Origin: Branchiostoma lanceolatum
Lineage: Eukaryota; Chordata; Leptocardii; Amphioxiformes; Branchiostomatidae
DNA: 64,000 nucleotides
Direction of reading: 5' to 3'
NCBI RefSeq assembly: GCF_035083965.1
Contig: NC_089732.1
Coordinates: 10,865,424-10,929,423, forward strand
The notes beneath the pieces are model-generated. The model worked only from the letters and a program-made list of their open reading frames with translations. It did no database searches and was not told the DNA's origin. The position numbers were made by a program, and so were the translations under genes. Positions 55,701 to 64,000 of this stretch are shown here, one piece after another. Positions within the stretch are counted from its first letter, which is position 1, and each line of letters begins with the position of its first letter.

Positions 55701-58700
55701 TTTTGTACTCTTTAGGGTAAAGGTTCTCTTGTACACTAGCTTACAGAATATTCTTGAAATGTAAGTATCAGTAAAAGCAATATAATCTTTTGTACTTTAT
55801 TTGATGTATTGCTTGGTTGAAATTTGAAATCTGGGTAGAATCACAGATTGAAGGTCTTAAGAGAGGCTGTAGCGTCAAGATTATGTTTTGGTATCATTCA
55901 ACTTTATTTTATGTGGTGCACCCAAATTATTTTCTGTGCACCTAATTTTTTAGGTTGGGTGCGCCAGTGCACCTATTTCCAAAAATGAATTTCGAGCCCT
56001 GAAGTTGGAACAACCTATTAAATGTTAGCAATGTAAAGTGAATTGTGTTACCAGAAATGTTCTTGAGTGGTCATTATGAACTGGTGTGACTGTATTCGTT
56101 TTTGTTGTTTTCTGCCAGATGTTGCTACTGTGGTGGGGTACCTTGTTGTGAGTAGGCCATTCCTGGACCTGGCCCACCCCAGACATCGTCACAGCACACA
56201 CAGTGAACTGCTGGAGGTAAGTACATGTCTCTGCATGTATCTGTACCTGTATTGTATAGCTTTGAAATGTTGTATTCTTGTGTCAAGTGGCATCGTAGTC
56301 GAGGTAGAGGGTTGGCCTCCGCCTTCCAATGCTGTACCCTAGACAAAGTGGATAACAACCCACTGCACCTACTGCCTCAAAAAAGGCTATGGGACTACCT
56401 ATGTACCTTTACCCACCTTCCTTGCGTCATAACCATTTAGATGTGTAGACTCTTGATGATATGATTTTCTTCACTACAGGACTACTACAAGAGTGGCCGT
56501 ATGCTGGTGAAGATGGCTCAGGCCATTGGCCGGATTGTCCTGGCTGGGAGGGAGATGACCAGGCTGGCTGGGTAACTCAACGTCTCTCAATTTCTCTCTC
56601 TCTCTATTTGCATCTCTCTCCCTCTCTCTGCATCTCTCTGTCTCTCTGTCTGCCTCTCTCTCTATCTCCCTTTATGCACGATATGTTCATTCAGAAAAAT
56701 TGTGAAAATTCTTATCTTGCAGTGTTTTTTTTCTGGTCCAGCAACATAGTATGTTCATAAAGACAGAAAACATAGGACTGTTCAGGACAGAGAAGTCTCT
56801 TGTTGTTCCAGGTTCACAGCCCGTGTGACAGAACTGATGAAGGTTCTCGGTGATCTGAACAAGGGGAAGTACGAGAGGACAATGGTGTCTGCACAGAACA
56901 GAGATACGGTGGAGTCAGAGGTCCCGCTCATCCCAGGCAGTGGAACTATGGTGGAACAGGACCACATCATAAAGTACAGTTGTTGTTTACCTTGTAGTGC
57001 CTTGTGGCACATAAGGCAGCAAGTTTTCTTAATGTTTCTGTAGCAGGGTATTTTTTACAGGGAGAGGCAAATTGTACTTGTACGCTGAACGTTCTTGTCA
57101 TTTTCCTTGTAGGTTTGAGCATGTTCCACTCGTCACACCAAATGGGGACGTGCTTGTCAATGACCTTACATTCGAGGTAAGACCAGGCTACATTGTTGCT
57201 CTCTAACTTGAAGCAATTAACTTCAGCTTTGACAACACTTGTTGTGTATAAACTTGACCATGTTCCGAGAGTGGTGAAATGGGAACAAAATCACATCTAG
57301 TTAACTATGAACAACTATATATATGCATTCATCTATACAGGCTTTTCATTTGACATCATTAGCATCATGCTGGATTACAGTGTACGTCTCTTAACCAACC
57401 GATATATGCTACTGCTTGATCCAATTAGTTGCCAACACAGTCGCCCGGGGATTTAAATGCCTCTATCAGTGCATTTAGTTGTAGGTGTCATCAATAACAT
57501 GTGATTCTTGCCCTCCCCTCCACCCCCCCCCACCCCCCTCCTCAGGTGAAGTCAGGAGTGAACGTTCTGGTGTGTGGTCCTAACGGATGTGGAAAGAGTT
57601 CTCTCTTCAGAATACTGGGAGAGGTGAGGAACAGGAGTGATACATGTATTTTAAACACATTAGGCCATGTTGGTTCAATTATGTGGATGACGTCGTCTGG
57701 GAACCCAAAAACTGATATGAGCGTGCTTTGTAAGATTTACAGTATGGTCAAAAACTTTTTTGGAAACTGACGAAAATTTATGAAGCTTGTATTATTATCA
57801 GACCTCAATATTGTACAAAACATTGCATATGTAAGGAACAATGATTGATAGCAATGCTGATGTGTATTCTGGATTCATTAGCTACATGTACATGTTTTTA
57901 CACTATTTGCAGAAATCACTTGCCTCTGAGCTGTTTTTGGTTGTATTTTCAGCTGTGGCCTTTGTTTGGAGGAACCATGACCAAGCCAAAGAACAAGAAG
58001 CTCTTCTACGTGCCTCAGGTATGGATAAGAAATCCATTAGGATATATCAAGTCAAAGTTCTGTTTCTTACTAGCCTTACTGAAATAGTCCTGTTTATGTA
58101 AAACATGTGCAATACATTAAATCAATTTACAGGGACTTTGCTGTGGGTGTGGGAGCAACCTGTTTTTTATTTATTTGTTTAAGAAAATCACGACTACTGA
58201 GAATATTTGACTGAGAATATTTACGGTAACAACAGCAGTGGCAGCATATTGGCGTAACGATTGGCCCAGAACCCAGAGGTCCTGGGTTTCAAATCCTCTG
58301 ACATGCCACCAATGTTGTGCCCTTGTGGCTTTCCTCACTCCACCCAGGTGTAAAAATGGGTACCTGACTTTGGTTGGGGAGGTACATATAAAAGGCAGTG
58401 GAAGGAGGGGGTTGGTCTCCGCCTTCCAATATTGTGCCCTAGATAGAAGATTAACAATCAACTGCCCCCACGGCCTAAAATAAGGCTATGGCACTACATT
58501 TACATTTACAGTAACAAATTTCCTGCCATGCGTTTCAGCGGCCATACATGACTCTGGGCACCCTGCGGGACCAGGTCATCTACCCTGACACCCTGCAGGA
58601 CATGAAGAAGAAAGGCTTCACTGATGAGCAGCTACTGGCTCATCTCAAGGAGGTAAGGGACTCCATTCAGAAACATGATCTCTTTTTTGTAAACAGAAAT

Positions 58701-60055
58701 AGTAAGCTGATGGATTTGATGTATTTTGATGTCTTGAATTGCAACCAAGTGTGTTGTAAAATGTATTTTGTTCATTGTATAGATTATGATATCAAATACA
58801 TTTAGGAGCCTAGGAAAGTAGTCAAGGTGACAATTCATGTGGTTTGTTTTGTTTCACCTACTAGTAATGGAAAATATTTGAGGGACAAGGAAGACATTGT
58901 GGTTTTGCACTTTTTTAGCTAGGATATTTAGTTTTTCTCTTTGTCATCAGAGTCAATGTTTTGGCATATTGTGCTTTCTCTGTGGATTATGACATTGTGA
59001 TTTTTCTGGGGTCATGTAGGTTCAACTGGAGAACATCCTGGAGCGGGAGGGGGGCTGGGATGCCGTGCAGGACTGGATGGATGTGCTGAGTGGAGGAGAG
59101 AAGCAGCGTATGGCTGTAAGTCATGTTATGCGGGTTTATTCTACTTCTGATTAAAAAAAATCCCAGGGCCCGGCCATGCCCCAAAATAGCCTAGTAGCCA
59201 CAACGTATGTTTGGGACTGCATATGTAAGCAGCAACACCTATAGCTGCAATGAAAAATGAACCAGTCAGAATTGCCCTGAGGAAGGTGACAGGCAATCAC
59301 CGAAACGTTGGTGTGAATAAAACACTTGCCTGCATACAAAGAATTTTGTGATTTCCAACCTGATTAAACTATTCACGGACCAAAGAACATAAAATGGTTT
59401 GACAAGACTAGTGATTGTCTTCACCTCATTAACATATCAATTTTGAGGTTTGGTTTAAAACCTGGTAACTTTGAATACTCATTTAGTCACTGACAAAAGA
59501 CAGCAGATGCTGTGCGAAACATCTGACCATTTCCAAATTTTATCCAGTTGCTAGAGTAACTGTTACCTTGCGTATCTTATTACCTGGCCATTGATGTCTA
59601 ACCTTCATCGACGTAAGACTAGCGATTGATGGCTGACACGTGTTTATTTGCAGATGGCGCGTCTGTTCTACCACAAGCCGCAGTTTGCGATTCTGGACGA
59701 GTGCACGTCGGCTGTGAGTGTGGATGTGGAGGGGTACATCTATAACCACTGCAGGGAGGTCGGCATCACCCTGTTCACTGTGTCCCACAGGAAGTCACTA
59801 TGGACCCACCATGAGGTAATGCAATTTTTGTATCATATATTTCAAACAAGTTAAAAGCATAAAGTACAGTTTCAAGAAATGGATTGAAAGGTTACTTAGT
59901 AGTGTTTCCTCCTTATTAGTATTAGTATTAGTGTTTTTATATGTAGATTATAAGATACTGCCTTTGCCATACTTTGTACCTTGTGCAATTGTTGAGCAAT
60001 AAAGCTCATTTATCAATTCATGCATGCAGGCATGCATACACACACACAAACAAAC

Positions 60056-60086
<31 letters not shown>

Positions 60087-60314
60087 TGATTTAAATATTT
60101 TTTTGTAAATAGTACAGATCTTATTGTACCAAAGTAAGTATTGTACTTTGACCTGTAATAATCTGTTTACTAAGTAAACAGTAAAAAAAGTTGTATAAGT
60201 TTCAATTTTTGACCTTTGAAAACACTTTTTTTCCAGTACTATCTCCATATGGACGGCAGGGGTTCATTCGAGTTCAAGCCTATTTCAGATGACACTGTGG
60301 AGTTTGGGTCTTAA
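49783..60314 (+). CDS. ABCD3: ABCD3 / PMP70 peroxisomal ABC half-transporter (complete, 22 exons)
   Basis: Exons: 49783-49916, 50947-51027, 51574-51625, 52072-52160, 52518-52587, 52871-52897, 53140-53210, 53725-53848, 54238-54347, 54906-54995, 55164-55233, 55425-55494, 56119-56216, 56480-56571, 56812-56973, 57113-57176, 57546-57623, 57953-58018, 58539-58652, 59020-59115, 59654-59815, 60237-60314. Total 1998 bp, 665 aa, close to the vertebrate length. All junctions are GT-AG in phase. It is a half-transporter that dimerises in the peroxisomal membrane to import branched and other acyl-CoAs. Seen: N-terminal alanine-rich hydrophobic segment, TM region, EAA-like [16 protein letters not shown], Walker [10 protein letters not shown] (479-487), LSGGE (577-581), Walker B FAILDE (597-602) and H-loop histidine 631. 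No disrupted residue seen. Confidence 0.96.
53286..53366. repeat. 81-bp TTAA-flanked MITE (copy 4, inverted)
   Basis: Reverse-oriented copy in the ABCD3 intron between exons 53140-53210 and 53725-53848. It starts TTAACCTTTAGCAC and ends GAGAAGGTTAA. Confidence 0.65.
53868..53998. repeat. Diverged copy of the 60650 TIR element
   Basis: TAGACGAATTTGAACAGG, TTCTGCTCACAAATG, GAACGTGTTCGAAC and CATTCCCCAAACCC correspond in order to motifs at 60650-60790. ABCD3 intron. Confidence 0.5.
54133..54214. repeat. (TG)n/(TCTG)n simple repeat
   Basis: Compound TGTG, CTGT and TATG repeat ending 24 bp before ABCD3 exon 54238-54347. Could affect the polypyrimidine tract of that acceptor. Confidence 0.85.
56300..56400 (+). 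repeat. 3' fragment of the SINE at 58236
   Basis: GTTGGCCTCCGCCTTCCAAT through AAAGGCTATGGGACTACC matches 58408-58500. The tRNA-like head is missing. In an ABCD3 intron. Confidence 0.6.
56587..56670. repeat. (TC)-rich simple repeat
   Basis: Compound CTCTCT repeat a few bases after the donor of exon 56480-56571, in the following intron. Confidence 0.85.
58236..58505 (+). repeat. tRNA-derived SINE with body
   Basis: Head TGGCGTAACGATTGGCCCAG, then GGGTTTCAAATCCTC (B-box-like), followed by a body with GGTACCTGACTTTGG and a 3' part TCCGCCTTCCAATATTG ... AAGGCTATGGCACTAC. The 3' part recurs at 56300-56400. It ends about 35 bp before the acceptor of ABCD3 exon 58539-58652. Confidence 0.65.
59245..59335. 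repeat. Dispersed repeat (family D, copy 2, inverted)
   Basis: GAACCAGTCAGAATTGCCCT, GAGGAAGGTGACAGGC and CACCGAAACGTTGG mirror 29690-29790. ABCD3 intron. Confidence 0.55.
60039..60087. repeat. (CA)n microsatellite
   Basis: Interrupted then pure CACA run in the last ABCD3 intron. Confidence 0.9.
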
Positions 60315-60649
60315 GTTTCCACACTGCAAAGACATGGAGAAAATGTATCAAACATAACAGGGACTTTTATTTTAGTTTTTAACATCTTTGTTTCATGGTA
60401 TTTTATTTGATTAGTACAGAATATTACAAGTAATGTTGGCTTAAACTATTATTTTGAAGAATATACTGTCTTTCAGTGTCAAGTAGCAAGTAAACTTAGC
60501 TGTTGTTCTTAGAATTTCTTAGATGCATTAAGTTAGTCTCTTTAGTTTTGTATGGAATGCAATCTATCGTTCTTATGTGTTGGTTTTGCCATGTATGCTG
60601 TGTGGAATGTCTACATTGTAATTCCCACCATTTTTTGGAACCTGTCTAT

Positions 60650-61097
60650 AATAGACGAATTTTTACGACACAAACTAATGTCGCCCTATATAGTGGGATT
60701 TTGCTCACAAACTGCCATGTCATTGCGCACATTCACAACCCAAATCCTAACGCGTTCTAACGACATTCCCCAAACCCTGACTGGTGTCACAGCACCCTGC
60801 ATCTCACGGGTATTCACCTCTTGAGGGGCAGCCCAGCACCTGCACACATGCCGTCAAACATTTCCAGATATTGCTATACAATGTTGGTGGCTATTCCACT
60901 CCCTCACTTGCATAAAATACAGAGAAAAATGGCTTATTTTGATCTTATCTGTCATAAATCAGTCAGATTGTAATTGAACACCTCGCTCCGTGTTTGGGGA
61001 ATGGCGCTCAAACGCGTTCTATTCTCAACAGACGTGTGCGGGGACATAGAAAGTTTGTGAGTAAAATCCCCCCTTTGTGTCGTTCAAATTCGTCCAT
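60650..61097. mobile_element. About 450-bp TIR element
   Basis: Left end TAGACGAATTTTTACGACAC, then GGGATTTTGCTCACAAAC and CGCGTTCT. The right end reverses these (CGCGTTCT ... GTTTGTGAGTAAAATCCCCC ... GTGTCGTTCAAATTCGTCC). Arms of about 100 bp with gaps. The centre has no reading frame of note. Non-autonomous DNA element. Confidence 0.7.
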
Positions 61098-62455
61098 TGT
61101 GCTCCTATGAGGCTGCCTGACGAACTGGCCCATTAGGGATAGGGGCTCGTCAGGACCTGACAGTGAGAGATTGTGTAACACAGGCTACGTTTTTTGAAAC
61201 TTACCCAAATATTCGAAGAAAAAGTTTGAACAATTTTAACCAGCAATAACCCGAGACAGTTAATTACTGTACTCAGATGAAAATCAGTTTGAGTAAAGCT
61301 GTAATAGCTTTGTGATATATTCAACCATGCATTAGTTTTATTTGAAAAGTAATGTGAATAACTTCAGAGTAAGTTTATTTGATAACCTTGCATTAAAATG
61401 GTTTGCAACATATTGTAGATGTAACTAGATACAAGTATACAATCATATATATTTGTATATATGGCCCATGTTCAAGAATATTTAAGGTTTGAAAGTAATG
61501 TAACAGTTGTAAAATTGACCTTGAAACATGTATCTAGACCTATGGTAAATCACTGTTTTTCTCTGACTGTGTTCTGTTGTTGCAGTTCACTTGATTATGA
61601 TTGAATACATTATTTTTGCATCTCCAAACTTGCAAGCCAGTGATGATATTGTGATATTTCCCATTTACAATAATCTAAACCTGTAGGCTTTAAAAAGTAG
61701 CAGTAGTCAAAGGGTGATGTTGAGGACTGATTGGTTAGACTGGTGGACACAAGATTCATGCGTCATGGGTTTGATTTGTGAAGTGGCATTTTGATCGCAT
61801 TTGATAGTGCAGAAGTCCTGAGATTCCGATCGTCAGAAGCTGACTGAGCAAGTGAGTAGTCACCTGTTATAGTCTGTGTCCATCTTTCTCCTTTTACTTG
61901 CAATTAGCCTTGGCAAGAATTTGTGATAGACTTATCAAAATATCAAACATATATAATGTTAAAAGTATGCAATGCAATGTCCTACCTTATGTAATGTGAT
62001 CTTGTTAAGTGCCTGTATTATACATGTAGTGGTATACTGATCCTTATGGCTGTTAAATTCTATCAGCAAACTTATGCTCTTGTTTGTGTCTGTGATTGAG
62101 AATAAATACTTCTCCGGGACCAGAATCCAGTATGGAACTGTCTTTGTTTCAATTATATCTTATTAGTTGCAGTCAATATGAGCATCATGTTACAGTAACT
62201 TACTGTAACTATGTGATTGTTTTCATGATCACGGTGCATTATGATGGCTTAAGTTGCATCCTTTTTTTAATTGATAATGTTTCATACGCACATGGAATCA
62301 TTCTTTAAGGAGGTCAGGCTGGCGCCCTGCAGTCAACATCTCTATCAAAACAATGGTCAGTAAATATTTGAGGTGTCCGAGTCAGCTAAACGGATTGGAT
62401 AAAGGGATGTCGGTGGCATGATAGCAGTGTCTCGCCCAACAAATTAGCCTCTTGC

Positions 62456-63230
62456 CTTATCTTAGACTAATAGCATGTTAAACGCATCCAGAATTAGGGC
62501 ATGTATGTTTGTACAAATAAAACATAGTTTGTAGTACCAAACGGTTATATACAAAAACACTCTTTAACTGGAAGGAAGCTAGTGTACAATTCTTATCTTC
62601 GAAGTAAGAATGAAAACTACTTTCATGCAATGTTTGGTGTTCCCGGTTAAACATTCTTGGGAATAAAAGGATGTTCCTCAGTTAAGAGCTTGATGAACAC
62701 TGTCTGCAACGATGGTCTTACAGATTTTGTCAAGCATTTTCACCCGGTCTTGCAAACAGAACGTTAAATTTGCAGTGTTTGCACTCTTATATTGACCCGT
62801 TTTTCAATATCTTATCTTGGACTAATAGCATGTTAAACGTATTCAGAATTAGGGCATGTATGTTTGTACATGATAAAACATATTTTGCTGCACCAAACGG
62901 TTATACACCAAAACGGTCTTAAATGGAAAAGTGGCTGGGTTTAGATGTCTTATCTCCTTCAAAGTTAGGATGAAAACGCTCCGGTTGCGTTGCTTACAAA
63001 GAAGAATTGCTACTTTTATGCAATGTTTAATGTTCCTGTTTGAACATAGTTGGCAAAAATATGGCATTCAGCTGAGTGGCACTGATGAACACTGACTGCA
63101 ATGAGGATGGTCTTAAAACTTTTGTCAAGCATTTTCACCAGGTAGCTGAAGTGCAAACAAAACGTCAAATTTGCAGTGTTTGCATGCACTCTAGTCTTAA
63201 ATGGAACTACTGACCCGTTTTTCAGGGCAG
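62456..63230. repeat. Tandem duplication, two units of about 355-415 bp
   Basis: CTTATCTTAGACTAATAGCATG at 62456 recurs (one change) at 62811. Both units then carry GGGCATGTATGTTTGTACA, ACCAAACGGTTATA, TTTGTCAAGCATTTTCACC, TTTGCAGTGTTTGCA and TGACCCGTTTTTCA. Unit 2 is longer through small insertions. Non-coding. Confidence 0.8.
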
Positions 63231-63329
63231 GTTAGGTAAATCCAATGGGCCACTTTTATCATGTTTATTATGGGTGGAACAAAGGTCATTTATAGACTTC
63301 GGTCAGAGATCATAGGCCATCATATAGGT

Positions 63330-63456
63330 CTACACTATAGCTACTTGTCGCCGGGAGGTACTTGCATCATTGAAAAGGTAAGACACAGCTTCCTTCTCCA
63401 ATCTCTTCACATCACTAAGGAAAGAACTGATAGATTTAAGCCTTCTTAGCAGTTTT
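63330..63456 (-). CDS. Candidate terminal exon of a further minus-strand gene
   Basis: On the minus strand a good acceptor (CTTGCTTGTCCACAG) opens a 42-codon stretch that reads KLLRRLKSISSFLSDVKRLE and on to SRRQVAIV before TAG at 63330-63332. Heptad-like leucines suggest a short helical or coiled-coil C terminus. Upstream exons would lie beyond 63457 or outside the window. No family recognised. Confidence 0.4.
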
Positions 63457-63726
63457 CTGTGGACAAGCAAGTAGATTTTTGGAGGTGTTTGAATAGAGAA
63501 GGACTGTTGAAGGACTAATGATGTCACTATCTGGATTATGTAAAACTAAGTTACCTAACACAAAAAGTTTGGAATCTTGATTTTGGTCATTGTATCATTC
63601 ATGAAAAGCTTAGTATTTGTTCCCATTATACTGCCTTTAATCTACCCATGCAGAAAGTGAGAAGCCGGACTGTTGGTAAATGTAATGTTTATTAGATAAA
63701 TGACAAAGATAGTCAAAACAAAAACA

Positions 63727-63872
63727 GAAATAAACAACAGTTTACTTTAATCTCATTTGCTTACCGTGATCGTACATGAATGTGCGATCATCGTAAGCAA
63801 AACATAGATAAACACAACAGTTTAGTCTAATTTGATTTGCATACGATGTTCGCACATTCATGTAGTACATTC
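63727..63872. repeat. Direct duplication with a 40-bp hairpin
   Basis: AAATAAACAACAGTTTA...CTCATTTGCTTACCGTG is repeated from about 63806 as AGATAAACACAACAGTTTAG...GATTTGCATACGATG. Between them 63759-63798 folds into a hairpin (GCTTACCGTGATCGTACAT against ATGTGCGATCATCGTAAGC, 17 of 19 paired). Confidence 0.65.
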
Positions 63873-64000
63873 ATGGTCAAGCACTAGGACTGCTTTCGGT
63901 GAGTCGCAAAACAAAAATGCGTGAGAGTGGTAACGTTATATCTTATATACGGTGTGTTCTTATCCGCATCAGACTTTAGAATACAAGAAGACATCTAGTA

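Larger units (their letters stand above)
60315..63329. other. ABCD3 3' flank: probable 3' UTR, TIR element, tandem duplication
   Basis: No coding gene is supported. An AATAAA hexamer at 62101-62106 (GAGAATAAATACTT) could end the ABCD3 transcript, but an earlier non-canonical signal is equally possible. The TIR element and the tandem duplication are listed separately. Confidence 0.4.

Overview
The window looks like nuclear DNA of a cephalochordate, most likely an amphioxus (Branchiostoma). This is inferred from long GT-AG introns, high MITE/SINE density, an amphioxus-style RING-NHL gene and a chordate-type receptor phosphatase. No species can be fixed from the sequence alone.

Layout. (1) 1-2425, plus strand: the 3' end of an unrecognised gene with a very basic stretch and a C-terminal hydrophobic tail. 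(2) 2426-11250: gene-poor and repeat-rich. It holds several small inverted-repeat elements, a 75-bp tandem repeat, a 2.6-kb nearly palindromic fold-back element (6254-8887), a long (AC)n tract, and the AT-rich probable 3' UTR of the next gene. (3) 11253-36792, minus strand: a complete 38-exon receptor protein tyrosine phosphatase. My exon joins sum to 4659 bp (1552 aa plus stop) with every phase matching. Its ectodomain is Tie-like (Ig, Ig, several EGF, then FN3), followed by a furin-type site, one transmembrane helix and tandem phosphatase domains of the PTPRA/PTPRE (R4) type. (4) 12845-14260, plus strand, nested antisense in the penultimate-exon intron of that gene: an intronless-looking RING + NHL gene split by one in-frame TAA. 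(5) 36793-43071: no coding gene recognised; several inverted-repeat elements and a possible 5' UTR exon of the phosphatase. (6) 43072-48808, minus strand: a complete 9-exon D-amino-acid/D-aspartate oxidase (337 aa). (7) 49783-60314, plus strand: a complete 22-exon ABCD3/PMP70 peroxisomal half-transporter (665 aa). (8) 60315-64000: probable ABCD3 3' UTR, a long-TIR element, a tandem duplication and a possible terminal exon of a further minus-strand gene.

How the genes relate. The oxidase and ABCD3 are head to head, with start codons 974 bp apart. Both products belong to the peroxisome, so a shared promoter region is plausible. The receptor phosphatase is the most unusual object: an ectodomain known from Tie receptor tyrosine kinases is joined here to a tyrosine phosphatase of opposite enzymatic sense.

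Limits. All exon calls come from reading splice sites and frame by eye. No alignment, expression or database search was run.
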